A stretch of 64,000 nt of DNA from Amoebidium appalachense (Eukaryota; Ichthyosporea). Position numbers and translations under genes: made by a program. The notes beneath the pieces were generated by a model. The model was not told the DNA's origin. It searched no databases and saw only the letters and a list, made by a program, of their open reading frames with translations. Below are positions 1-35,584 of this stretch, in pieces. Every line of letters begins with the position of its first letter. Positions within the stretch are counted from its first letter, which is position 1. The stretch is taken from NCBI GenBank assembly GCA_963693365.1, contig CAVNZM010000002.1, forward strand, positions 8,122,001 through 8,186,000. The letters run 5' to 3'.

Positions 1-1
1 G

Positions 2-1039
2 GCCCCCGAGCACGTGCGCGGTGTGCTGGTGACCCTCCAGCAGCTGTGCATCACCTTCGGCATCCTTCTGGCCGCCGCAGCCAACGTCGGGCTCAAGCAC
101 TGGACGCCCGGCTGGCGCCTGTCATATGGTGGCAACATCTTCTTTGCCATCATCATGGTGTGTTCCATGTTCCTGCTGCCCGAGTCCCCCCGCTGGCTGG
201 TGCAGAAGGGCCGCTACGATGAGGCCCGCACATCGCTGCAGCGCATCCGCTATGCCGATGAGGTCGAGGGTGAGCTGGCATCCATCACGGCATCCGTGGA
301 GGCTGACAAGGCCGTTGGGGAGGGCACGTGGGCCGACGCCTTCAGCAGCCGCAACAACATGCGCTACCGCACCATGGTCGGGGCGCTGCTGCAGTTCTTC
401 CAGCAGCTGACCGGCATCAACGCCATCATGTTCTTTGCCCCCGACATCTTTGCCACCTTCTTCAGCGAGACTGGCGCTCTGTGGGCCAACCTTGCTCTCA
501 CCACGTTCAACTTCCTGGCCACGTTCATCTGCATCTACCTGGTCGAGCGCAGCGGACGCATCACCCTGCTGGTCACAGGCGGCATCATGCAGGCAGTGGG
601 CACGGCCGGCTGTGCACTGATGGCATCACCTCTGTTCGAGTACAAGACAAATGAAACCGTGGGTATCTTTGTCATCGTATTTGCCGTCATCTTTGTGTGC
701 GGCTTTGCCTACAGCTGGGGCCCCGTTGTGTGGGTGCTGTGCTCCGAGATCTTCCCCCAGAACCTCCGCGGAAAGGGGATGTCTGTGTCTACGGCCACCA
801 ACTGGGCTATGGCTGCCGTGGTGGGCAAGGTCACCCCCTACCTGTACCGGCCCAGTGTGTTCAACCTGTGGGGCACGTTTGTGTTTTTCACGTGCTTCAT
901 CGTCACCATGACTCTGTTTGTGTACACGTGTGTGCCCGAGACAGCCGGTGTGGCCCTGGAAGACACAGACAAACTGTTTGAGGAGTTTGAGGTTGGGTTT
1001 AGCCGCAAGCCAACCTCTGTTAACCGCACTAAGGAATAA
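2..1039 (+). CDS. Sugar-porter MFS transporter, 3' part (5' end outside window)
   Basis: Codes for the C-terminal two thirds of a major facilitator superfamily hexose transporter, a membrane protein moving sugars with or down a gradient. The frame is open from base 2 (reading APEHVRG, the usual loop after TM4) to the TAA at 1037-1039, so the start lies upstream. Visible family signatures: PESPRWLV after TM6, the QQLTGIN motif of TM7 that contacts sugar, GPVVWVLCSEIFPQNLRGKG around TM10 and the loop, and PETAG at the end of TM12, followed by a short acidic cytosolic tail. This is how sugar porters such as HXT, STP and GLUT are built. The visible 1 kb has no intron, unlike most genes in the window. 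The exact substrate cannot be read from the sequence. Family assignment is secure. Confidence 0.93.
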   Translation, partial: APEHVRGVLVTLQQLCITFGILLAAAANVGLKHWTPGWRLSYGGNIFFAIIMVCSMFLLPESPRWLVQKGRYDEARTSLQRIRYADEVEGELASITASVEADKAVGEGTWADAFSSRNNMRYRTMVGALLQFFQQLTGINAIMFFAPDIFATFFSETGALWANLALTTFNFLATFICIYLVERSGRITLLVTGGIMQAVGTAGCALMASPLFEYKTNETVGIFVIVFAVIFVCGFAYSWGPVVWVLCSEIFPQNLRGKGMSVSTATNWAMAAVVGKVTPYLYRPSVFNLWGTFVFFTCFIVTMTLFVYTCVPETAGVALEDTDKLFEEFEVGFSRKPTSVNRTKE

Positions 1040-1596
1040 TGCTTAGTTAAACTAAGTGGTAGAGTGTTAGTAAGTTTATACTAGCAGGATGGACGGCGAT
1101 AAATACGTTTCGCATTACTATTTAGAACCAGTTTTAGGAGGCTGATGTTGCCTCATTTACCAATCGCATGAAAGATTGCATTAGGTTTTGTCGTAAGTGT
1201 CATCCGTGTCTTTGGCTTCGGCCCCTACCGTCGCGCGCACCTGCTGTTTGTAACAGCAAGTTTTATTCAACAATTAAGTTGCAGAAATAATTAATGACCA
1301 TTTTTTAATTAAATTTTCCCTATTCTACATCCATCTTTACCCCGCCGCACCTTACCCAATGTGCACCCCGCAAGAATTATAGCATGTGTTCTCTGTCTCA
1401 TCTTTGGTTCCCACCCACATCACTCCCCCCTCCCCCCCCCCCCCCCCCCCCCCCCCCCTCGGGCCCCCCCCCAACCAAAGCTCTCCCTACCTGTCTACTC
1501 TTTACCAACACACAGACACTTGCATAGGAAGCATGCAGTCTGAGATACGAAAACACACGCACTACACTACCACCGTCACACACCACACACTACACA

Positions 1597-1640
<44 letters not shown>

Positions 1641-2280
1641 CGTACATGCTCGAATGCACGGACACACGTACACATGCGCACCAACACACATGCTTGCACA
1701 CACCGTACACACAGGCACAAGCACACATCATGCAGCGCTCGAAAGCATAGATGATGCGCACAAGCACAAATGCTCGAAAACGCAGGTGGTGCGCACAAGC
1801 ACGCATGCATATGCTTGTACACCGGCACGTACAAGTACACATGCGCACAAGGCTTGGCATACATGCACGTGCACAGATACATGCCTGCAGGCATGTCCAC
1901 TGCATCCAAGTATGCATGCATGTCTCAGGCTGTGAGGCATTACATGGTATTAATAATTCACTGACTCCTGTTGAAACCAGACAACCTCCCCCCCCCCCTC
2001 CCCCCCCCCCCCCCCCCCTCCCCGCCCCCCCCTTCCCCCCCCACCACCACCACCACTACCACCACCCCCGGGGACCCTCCCACCTCCCCACCCCCCACCC
2101 CCCTCCCCCACCCTTGTCTCCCTCTCCCTTTTCCTCCCTGTCCCTTTCTCTTGCTTTCTCTCTTCCTCTCAGTGACACACTCTCTCCCTGACACACACAC
2201 ATACAACCATGAGTAACTGTTGTGTGCGTGCCGCGCAGCAACTGCCAAACATATTTGTGACACGTACGTACATACCTTGT

Positions 2281-2321
<41 letters not shown>

Positions 2322-2484
2322 CCTCTCCCCTCTCGCTCGCTCCTCCCCATGCAGTGTACTGTACACGTACGTACATGTACATGACTTGTACTCCCCCTCC
2401 CTATCCCACTCGCTCGCTCCTCCCCATGCATTCTACCGCACAGGCGCAAAAGCTTCTGCAGAACGCTGGCGCCCCCGCCCCGGG

Positions 2485-2526
<42 letters not shown>

Positions 2527-3276
2527 TGATCATTACGCTGAGAAGATCATGAACCGTCATCATTTTTTGTTGATCTGCCCACCCACAAAGTTCAAGAAAT
2601 TGGAAATTTTTAAAAAACACGAACTTAGAATAAAAATCTGCTCTGTGTTGTTTCTTTGTGGTCATACATCGGAATCCGTGAGCCCGGGGTTTTCAATAAT
2701 ACTCAGACTCTGAGTGTCATAGTATAGTGTATCCCCCTCCCCCCTCCCCCCGCCCCCCTCCCCCCCCTTTGCCCCGGCCTCAAAAACACACACACACACA
2801 CACGTGCCCCCCCCCCCCCCCCCCCCCTCCCCCTCCCCTTCCACCTACAAATCTATTAGGTCCATATTAGTGCCATTCCACCCTCAGGAAGAAAAATCAA
2901 AGAACATTTATTGGCTGGGTATCATTGAGGTGTTTGATGTGGCGGCCCATGCCTCGCAAAAATAATGCCTGTCCCCTTGTCCACACTTACCAAAAATAAA
3001 TATCTGACCCAAAGAAAAAGCAAATATGGCCCATAATGTACACGTGCACGACACTGATGTGCCCAGAATGGAAATAAACCTATTATTATTACTATTGTAT
3101 AGAAGATGATACACAATTACTGCAAGACATCTACACTACACTGCATGAAATGAAGACAGGTTCTATACCTTTCATGTAGCATACATCATATTTCCTAAAT
3201 AGCCACCTAAAACGGCCAAGAAAGAAGACAGGGAAAAAAAAAAGAAAAAAAAAATCCACATGCGGCAATACCCGCC
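1040..3276. repeat. Intergenic microsatellite and homopolymer block
   Basis: Lies between the 3' ends of the transporter (+) and the DJ-1 gene (-). About 300 bases of ordinary 3' flank are followed by poly(C) at about 1431-1458, (CA)n at about 1597-1637, degenerate CA/TG sequence to 1900, poly(C) at about 1987-2040, CT-rich sequence, poly(C) at about 2281-2318 and poly(G) at about 2487-2525. From 2640 to 3276 the sequence is less repetitive and AT-richer, with an A-rich patch at 3234-3254 just past the DJ-1 stop. I found no exon with paired splice sites and no recognisable protein here. Confidence 0.7.
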
Positions 3277-3817
3277 CTACAATATGATCTTAGTCCCGAG
3301 CAGCTCCAAGAATCTTGCCAACACATCGGGGTGGGCCGGCCAAGCGGGCCCAGACACAAGATTGCCATCCACGGTCGCCTGATATTCCACCAATAGTTAG
3401 TGGCCCAATCCTAGATCCGCATGATACCACAAGGTCAAAAGAAAGAAATAGCACACTTAAGGATGGGGTGTTGCCAAAAAAGATATAAACGGTTGGCCCC
3501 ACCCCCTCCCCCCGCGGCTCCATCGCCCTCACTTACTGTGTTAGTGCACACTCACGGTATAAATGTGTGATATGTGTGCTAACACGGGAGGCTAAACAAA
3601 ACCTTACCCCACGTCTTCTGCTTCCTGCTGGAGGCAGAACAGAGAGATGATGGTTCTGAAGTCAAATGGGGGCTTGTCGTGGGATACAGGGCATTAGATG
3701 CAAAGATGCAAGACAGAAATGATGGTGCAAGACATCGAGAGCAGTGCAACAACGAAAAGAAAGAGGGGATGGGTGGAGAGGGGGACGGCGGGGAAAACGG
3801 GTGAAGGAATGCGAAGT

Positions 3818-3886
<69 letters not shown>

Positions 3887-4509
3887 CCGTGCGCGTGCGC
3901 GCACACGCCTGTTGTGGAGGGGGGTTCGACATTTATCTTGCCATCAGAAAAATTGCGACCTATCTCAACCCAACCACGAGCCAACCAATCGGACAGCCAA
4001 TCAGGCAACCAATCAGGCTGTCATCAGAAAACTGTCAACATCTACAATTGCACGCACATCCATCAGAACAGACTCCGTATAGAAATCTCTCGTCAGAAGA
4101 CAATTTTCCACACGCACAACTACATTTGCCAAAACCAGCACAGCACACAACACAAACGAAGCGCCCCCCCTCCCCCCCCCCCCGCTCCCCTCCCCCCCTC
4201 CCCCCCCCCCCCCCCCCCCCCTCCACCCCCACCCCACCCACCTTATCAGCGTCAATCTTGCATGCAGTACCCCCAGCCAGTGTAATTTCGGGCAGGCAGG
4301 CATAGTATCCGGCACATGATCTCCCCTTGAGACATCCGGCAGCCGTTAGAATCTGCACACCGTGACACACCGCCGCAATGGGTTTCTTGGCCGTGGAAAA
4401 GTGACGGGCAATATCGAGAACACGCTCGTCAAGACGGAGGTATTCGGGTGCACGGCCACCTTTGTGTGTGTGGGGGGAAGGGATTGGGAGGATTGGAACC
4501 GTGTGTGTC

Positions 4510-4603
<94 letters not shown>

Positions 4604-5051
4604 TTACAAGTGTGTGTGCATATGTAAGTGTGTACGTGTTTTTGTGTGCATTCAGTGCATAGTTTTACTTGTATCTGTCTAGCTGCTGTGTGCGTGCGTG
4701 GGTGCAAGTGTTACGTGGAAGGGGGCCAGGTGGGTAGAGGCATCGGGGAGGACGAGGGAAAAATTGGTAAATGTTACAGAATACGAAATACAGATTTACG
4801 ACTGACACCACAATGCAGATATCACAAAGCACACCAAACGGGGGGATGCGGGGGGGGGGGGGGGGGGAGGGGGGGGGGGGGGGGTGGGGGTTAAAGGGGG
4901 AGGAAGAGAGAACTTATGCGTTAGAAGATGAAACACATATTGGCTGGCATCCAGGAACACAATATTGGATACACGAAACGGTAAACAAAATGGTGCATCA
5001 GACATCACGACGGAACATGGGGCAAATACTGCTTGCGCCTTGTAGCAGCAA

Positions 5052-5082
<31 letters not shown>

Positions 5083-6125
5083 CCCCCCCCGGGCACACAA
5101 TCCTTCCCCCTCCCCAAACCCATCAACCATCTGTTGCTCCACAGAGGACCGAAAGCGCACTCACCAACACTCACACCTAAACACTTCTAAACCCACACCC
5201 ACCCACACCCAACCACGCATACATGTACGGCCACCAATGCACAGCCACAGGCGTGCACACACACATGCACACACATCTACGCACATTTACACACGTCCAC
5301 CCGCACTCAAGCTCAACTCCACCCTTCATCCTGCCCAAACATCCACCCAATCCATCCCGGGCCCTCTCCCACCTTCCCCCCTTTCCTCCCTCCCCCCTCC
5401 CCCACCCACCCGGCCACCCTACCCACCTGGAATAAACAGTGCATCGTAGTCATTGGCTTTCACAGAATCAAAGTCTGCATTCAGCACAAAGTTGTGCCCA
5501 GGTTTCTCACTGTACGTCTGGTCCCCCTGGGTTGGTGAAAAAACGGATGAGTATATTGGAACGAGCGGGAATTGGGAGAAAGAGAAGGAAAAGAGGTGTA
5601 CAAGAGGAAGGAAAGGCCAACACGGAGAATGAGGTTATTGCGGTATGAAAGGTAGAAGGCCGGCCAACCGATAGGGGAAAGTAAATGATGCGTGCAGTCA
5701 CAACAACGTCCCTTTCTGACTTTCACCTTTAAAGCCCCTCGCCCCCCCTCCCCCCCCCCAAACAAAAAAAAAAACCCCAACAAAAAATAACAACAATAAA
5801 CCTGCACACAGACAAATAGACAAAGATTAAAAAACCCAATATATGAATACATAAATAAAGTAAAAGTAAAAAGCCACCTATTCTTCGTGCACGTGCATTG
5901 CATATCTGGACTTACCTCGAAGTCGTGGACTGCAGTGCGCACCTTGTCCCCTGCCTTCTTGCCCGGGCACACGGCATGCACCGTATGGCCCACCATCAAG
6001 AGCGCCTGGAAGGGAACCATGATCTGCATGTGGGGAAAAGATGGGATTGAGGCACAGAGGAAAGAGAAGGAGAGGGGAGGGGGGGGGGGGGGGTAGGGGG
6101 GCAAGGGAGGGCGGGGATCAGTGTG

Positions 6126-6205
<80 letters not shown>

Positions 6206-6213
6206 CTGTGTGT

Positions 6214-6262
<49 letters not shown>

Positions 6263-6294
6263 AGTGAGTGTGTGTGTTCGTGTGTGTGTCTGTC

Positions 6295-6386
<92 letters not shown>

Positions 6387-6773
6387 GTTTGTGTTCGCGT
6401 GTGTGTTCACGTGTGTGTTCTTGTGTGTGTGTGTGTGCGTGTTTTCGTGTGTGTGCGTGTTTTCGTGTGTGTGTGTGTGGTGTGTGTGGTGTGTGTGGTG
6501 TGTGTGTGTGTGTGTGCGTGTGTGTATGTGTGTGTGTGAGTAAGTGAGTGAGTGAGCGAGTGAGTGAGTGAGTGAGTGAGAGAGTGAGTGAGTGTGTGTG
6601 TGTGTGTGTGGGAGTAAGGAGCGTCCTTGTGTGTGGTGTGTGTTTGTGTGTGTTTTATCTGTGTGTGTGTGTGTTTGTGTTTGTGTGTGTGCGTGCGCAC
6701 TCTGAAACTCTACTCTTACCTCATAGTCCTCCACATAGTCACCCGCCAGCAAAAGAATCTTCTTGCCAGGCAT
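3277..6773 (-). CDS. DJ-1/PfpI family protein (class I glutamine amidotransferase-like), five exons
   Basis: Exons in order: 6773-6720, 6023-5916, 5526-5427, 4459-4242, 3378-3277. All junctions are GT-AG and the phases (0,0,1,0) agree, giving 193 codons, the normal single-domain length. Start [18 protein letters not shown] is the typical first strand, with the conserved acidic residue of the active site. Exon 3 ends in IPG and exon 4 opens GGRAPEYL, restoring the [10 protein letters not shown] loop. [10 protein letters not shown] holds the nucleophile cysteine at the elbow. The last exon reads [15 protein letters not shown] and ends LLGTKIIL. The family includes chaperones, glyoxalases and proposed deglycases; the [10 protein letters not shown] form resembles plant DJ-1E/F-like and bacterial PfpI-like proteins. 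Introns are filled with (GT)n, poly(C) and poly(G). It is divergent from the E2F gene across 1.27 kb. Confidence 0.9.
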
Positions 6774-8039
6774 CTTGGCGGCTGCTTGAAAAGTCCCTGA
6801 GTACCACCCAAAACAGGTCAGATGAAAGCAGTCTGCAAAGGCTGTGAAAGTTCTCGTACCACCTAAAGGCTGTAAAATTACACACTGAATACAACCTTCA
6901 CTAGATTTTCTAGCATAAAACCCCTACGCGATAGCCATTGCTAGCTCGACGATGACCCAACGACATGTTCACCAAAACGACTTATTGTAGTGAGCCTCAT
7001 GAGACGCACACACACAACAGTTCCGCTCAAGGCTTCTTATTGTTAGTATATAGGATGCCTTGAGGAGTACAGGGTTTTTGTGGCTGTGTGCTTGTGTTCA
7101 TGTTCGGTTTCTAATCACGCCTTCACGCCTCACAGCTCGGGGAGTCACCGTTTGAACTGCCAGGCTGCACGAGTTTATTTCAAGTTTTCTTCTCCTTTTT
7201 TTCTCTTTTCTTTTTTTTGTATTCCCTCCGTTATCGGCGGCCAATCAGTGCGCGAAAGCCAAATTTGGCAATTTCGCGCTGCAGGTGTGCGAGCCAATCA
7301 CTTGGCGTGCTGGCCGGCAAAAACAATCACTATGCGGCAATAACATGCAAAGGCCGGCTATTTTATAATTGGTAGATATTGTCCCATTGTTTTTCTTCTG
7401 GATTCATTCGAAAGATTGTTTGTTAAATCAGATGTATACTATTTTTATTGATATAATATATTTTATTTATCAAAAATGCTCTAATGTTATGTAATATGAT
7501 AGTACAATCTAAAAGCTTAGGGTAGTGAAACGACTACAAACAAACAGATCAAAGTGGTCCTATCACTTATTATTCGCTGAAGATCATTAGATTAAAAGTT
7601 TGGCGGGAAAAAGTGTATTTATCTCTATTACGATTGGCTTATAACCTGGCGCGCCACCTAATCTGCTTTTTGATTGGCCGTGGGTCAATCACCACTAACA
7701 AGGTGCCCGCGCATTTTTCCAAACCGTCACTGCGGCACTTCCGGCACTTCCTTTCACTGCGGAAAATCTCGCTGGCAGCTGTTGCCTGGCTATTACGTTT
7801 TGTTTTCCAAAACTTGAGCTTGGGCTATACACATTATATGAGAAGGCATTCCATCTCCTGATACGCTTGGTTGTTTAAATTTTGTGAGACAGCTGTGCCG
7901 CTTGGCCTCTTTCTTCATCTTCTTTGCCTTGGTTTTCGCTCCGATATCCCTTTTTTTGACCCATTGGCAAGAGGTTATGTAGCTATAGTGGCATTACTCG
8001 TATTGATCGCACAAGTTTAATCCCAAGAGGTTATCAGAA
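6774..8039. promoter_or_regulatory. Divergent promoter region, DJ-1 gene (-) and E2F gene (+)
   Basis: Non-repetitive DNA between two start codons pointing apart. It contains CCAAT boxes at 7241-7245 and 7294-7298 and inverted ones (ATTGG) at 7633-7637 and 7673-7677, the typical NF-Y context. Three matches to the E2F consensus TTTSSCGC are present: GCGCGAAA at 7250-7257 (inverted), TTTCGCGC at 7272-7279, and TTTGGCGGGAAA at 7599-7610. The E2F start codon at 8040 sits in a good context (GAAATGG). Seen directly: the motifs. Inferred: that the E2F protein, or other E2Fs, control this region. Confidence 0.65.
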
Positions 8040-31742
<23,703 letters not shown>

Positions 31743-32425
31743 GGCGTAAGAGTAATGAATGGTATGGGTAGGAGCCAGGAAAAACATGAACTAGAATACA
31801 CCCTGTATAGCTAAGAGTTTTTTCCTTGGTCACGGCAAGCTTAGGCCGTGCCACCACTGGCCCACTATCTAATTCCGGTTATATTGCATTCCAACACTCA
31901 CTGCGACATTCCTGTGGGTACTGACGCCGTACTGACGTGAACTGACTCGCTCATAAAGCACAACACAAGAGTAACAGGATTCTGAGTTTCAGACTCTCAA
32001 CTTAGCTAAAGACATGAGCTCTCTCTTTGCAAAAGAAGCCAACAAATATCAAAGAAGCGGATAAAGTGGCCGCCTTGTCCTATTCCATTAATTCCGATCC
32101 ATGTGCTGTGGACCAATCATTGTTGAACACTTCTCTGATTGGCTAACGCTGCAAACAGCGATGACGAGACAGGTTGTACACCTCAGCAGCAGCAGGCAAG
32201 CTTGCAAACAAGCGCACAGCTCTATGTATAAGATGTTATACTGTGGTACATTATGCAGTTTGGGGTGGAGTTTGTAACGCCGTGGGTGTTCCTTCAGCCA
32301 TGAGCTCACGCCAGCAGGCAGTGCTTGCTACCTGGTGAAGTTGGCCGCCGGCCCGGGCGATTGCGGGCGCGGCATTCCGATCATTCCATTCTCCTGGTCA
32401 GCTGGGTGCCGGAAAGAAGACGAAG

Positions 32426-32457
<32 letters not shown>

Positions 32458-33093
32458 ATGCAGAACGAGCATATTTTTGGGGAGGGGCCGGCCATGGCAT
32501 ACGCGCCGGCCACCTGCTCTGACGTCGCCTGGTCTGAGCTGCTGAGTGTAATTCAAACTCCGGCCGCATGCGGATTATGCCATCTCCAGTGGTGCATGAA
32601 GCCACTGTGACAATGTACTCAGGCAGGTGCACGTGGTCCAGCGCTGGTGTGTGTGTGTGGTGCGGGTGGAGGTGGTGGTGGTGGTGGTGATGGTGGTGGT
32701 GAAGGCCTGGGGGGGGGGGGGGGGGGGGGGGGAAGGAGGGGGGGGGGGGGGGGAGGGGGGGGGGGGGGGGGGGGGGGGGTTGAGCCCCCTCACCCCCAAC
32801 CACCCACATGCACCCGATTTTACTTGTATGCATGTGTATGTATTCATTCTCCGAACACACGAACAACACATGGCATTTATAAAAAAGACATACGCGTGCG
32901 TGCGCACACACGCGCCACACACCCACCCACGCACACGCACACACACGCACGCACACACACACACACACACACGCACACACACACGTACACACACACACAC
33001 ACACACACACACAACATGGCATTTATAAAAAAGACATACGCGTGCGTGCGCACACACGCGCCACACACCCACCCACGCACACGCACACACACG

Positions 33094-33132
<39 letters not shown>

Positions 33133-33813
33133 ACACACACACACACACACACACACAACAACAACAACAACCACAACCACAACCACAACCACACCACACC
33201 ACATCTTCCACATTCATCATGGACACATGTAGAACGAGCACAGCTTGATCTATCAGAGAGCTTGCATGTTCCACCTTGTGAGGGGGCACAACAAACGCCC
33301 AGTTTTATTTCTTTCCCACTGCCTTCCCTACTAACACCTCAATGAGTGTTCCTCATGATCATTAGAAATATGTTACAGTAGTATATGGCCACCGGTACCG
33401 TACGACGTCCACACTCGTATGTACACATATTCGGGGACATCTTTAATTACATTACATTAATTACAAACAACTAGGCTGAAGGGGTTTACACACTAGTTAT
33501 TGCTGTGGACATAGACTGAAACATCATTTTTATTTGGGATATATTTACATTCCTGATGCAGCACGTTTTGGGCGGGAAGGGGAAACCGTGGAAATCTGAA
33601 TGATTTGAGTCCTAAACCCCTTCCCCAGGCCGTAAACCTCGTGCAATAAAGAGACGAAACTGCAACATTAATGTATACGGTACACACTGGTGCACGTGTG
33701 TTAAGAAAAAAATGTGAATTTTTGCAAACCAATAGAAAAACTGGAATAAAAGGAATGGAATGCATGCCTAGGGATGGTGGTGGGTGGGGAAGCAAGCAGA
33801 AAGAGGAAGCTGC
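31743..33813. other. Upstream region of the BTB/WD40 gene and unresolved coding-like segments
   Basis: 31743-32298 is unique sequence with CCAAT at about 32112 and ATTGG at about 32137, a plausible promoter. 32299-32640 contains poly(A) at 32427-32455 and an open stretch in both strands near 32530-32625 (minus: YIVTVASCTTGDGIIRMRPE). 33204-33289 (minus) reads [20 protein letters not shown] and looks coding. These could be exons of a small gene, but I could not join them by phase. Poly(G) occurs at 32710-32779. 33300-33813 is unique and contains a TTGGGCGGGAAG motif near 33568. Confidence 0.35.
32871..33165. repeat. 146-bp tandem duplication containing CA microsatellite
   Basis: TGGCATTTATAAAAAAGACA begins at 32871 and again at 33017. 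The next 100 bases, including CACACGCGCCACACACCC, are identical, and only the CA-repeat lengths differ. Confidence 0.88.
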
Positions 33814-34526
33814 TCATTCATCGAATTCATCGAAGGTGATGCCAATGGGCTGGTAGGATTTGATTGGCGAGAACCCTAAAAAGACGCAAAAATAAACAAA
33901 CCGCAGAGCCAATCGGGCGCTAGATGAAACACAACTGCCTAACATGCATAATCCACAGATCACCACGTATGCCAATACATTTCATGGCCACTTATCAACC
34001 CATATCATAATATCGATTAGAACAAGGTTACGACAACATCAGCAACCACCCAGGTTAAGGCCCATACACAGAGCAAAAAGGCAAAGCCGTGCCATTAGTA
34101 CTTAAAAACACGAGATCCCGATGATCTGAACTACAATATCCGGTAAAAGGCATCACATCGGGAGTGGGTTAGTTATCAACTGGGATCCGAAGGTAAATGC
34201 GGTAACACAGCATATCTTGATTTTGATATCATTCTTATAATCGACTCTAAAACTGTAATCGCGTAACCATGAATGTGCAAGGGTGCAGACAAATGCACAG
34301 CACACTGCTGTAAGACAGCGATCGGGTGATCACCCCCCCCCCCCCCCCAAAAAAAAAAAAATAAAAAAATAAATAAAAGAATTAAATAAAACAAAACAAA
34401 CAACAACCAATCAAACCAATCAAGCAAACCAACGCCTATTCCCCTGCCACCATCATGCCTGCATGGCTGCACCTGTCCTCCACTGCCCCAGCTCAAACTG
34501 CCGATGGCAAAACCCCCATGGCCACC
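33814..34526 (-). CDS. Last two exons of an unidentified gene
   Basis: Exon 34526-34473 (acceptor TTGCTGCAG, donor ACAG-GTGCAG) joins in phase 1 to 33875-33814 (acceptor TCTTTTTAG). Read together: WPWGFCHRQFELGQWRTG, then FSPIKSYQPIGITFDEFDE and TGA. Both exons are free of repeats and the splice signals agree. I do not recognise the product; the acidic, aromatic C-terminus (ITFDEFDE) might be a binding motif. The intron between holds poly(C), an A/T-rich tract and unique sequence. On the plus strand 34456-34544 is also open and ends in a strong GTGAGT donor, so the strand is not certain. Confidence 0.4.
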
Positions 34527-34544
34527 CTGCAGCAATTTGATTGG

Positions 34545-34593
34545 GTGAGTGGGGGAAGGGGGGGTAGGGAGTGAACATACAGACACGTGTGTG

Positions 34594-34669
<76 letters not shown>

Positions 34670-34782
34670 CGTGCATGCGCGTGCGTGTATGTGTGTGTGT
34701 TCGCACGTCCGCGGGCACTATCATGTCCTATGTGTCTGCGAGCAGATGTGTGCGTACATGTGTGTGTGCGACACTGTGTGTG

Positions 34783-34878
<96 letters not shown>

Positions 34879-35297
34879 GTGTGTGCATATGCCTGTGTGA
34901 TTAGGGGTGTGCACGTGTGTATCCACTCTAATTCTGTGTAGAGGCATATTCACACATGTAGGCCTAGGGAAATACAGATATAGCTCATTTTAAATACATG
35001 TGTCGGATTAAAGTAGGGGTAGAGAGGGGCAAAAGGGGTAGGGGGAGAAGGGATACTTGCAAGTGAGTGAGAAGAGAGAAGAGTTTAGAAGGCCTAGGGG
35101 GGGGAGGGGGGGGGGGGGGGGGGGGGGGGATGTATCTGCTGGGGTATTGGAAACACCGGAGGCATGATCGCTGGAAACAGAAACCAGAAACCACAAAGAG
35201 AAACAAAACACAGGCAAAAACAATATGTGTGAGCATGTGTGTGTGGGCAGGTGTGTACATGTGTGCGTGTGCATGTGTGTGTGGTATGAAGTGCTTG

Positions 35298-35332
<35 letters not shown>

Positions 35333-35584
35333 ACTGTACGTTGTGTGCTTTTCGTGTGGTGGTGGTGGTAGTGCCGATAAGTGGTGGAGGTGTGTTTGAT
35401 AAGGAAGGGGGTGGGTGGTGGTGGTGGGGGGGGGGGGGGGGGGGAGGAAGAGAGAGAGAGAGATAGAGCGAGCGAGAGAGAGAGAGAGAAAAAGAGGGGG
35501 AGGGGGGGGGGGAGGGGGGAGGGGACGGGAGACGGACAGAAAGAGGGGGGGGGAGAGGGGGGGGGGGGGGGAGGGGGTTACTAA
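34545..35584. repeat. Microsatellite block between unidentified gene and F-box gene
   Basis: (GT)n at 34598-34664 and 34787-34862, unique sequence 34900-35098, poly(G) at about 35097-35129, (GT)n at 35301-35330, then G-rich and GA-rich tracts to 35575. Upstream exons of the 33.8-34.5 kb gene may be hidden here, but none was supported. Confidence 0.6.

Noticed and set aside
2908-3116. Hydrophobic minus-strand frames after the DJ-1 gene
   Set aside because: Short, overlapping in two frames, no splice partners; probably 3' flank.
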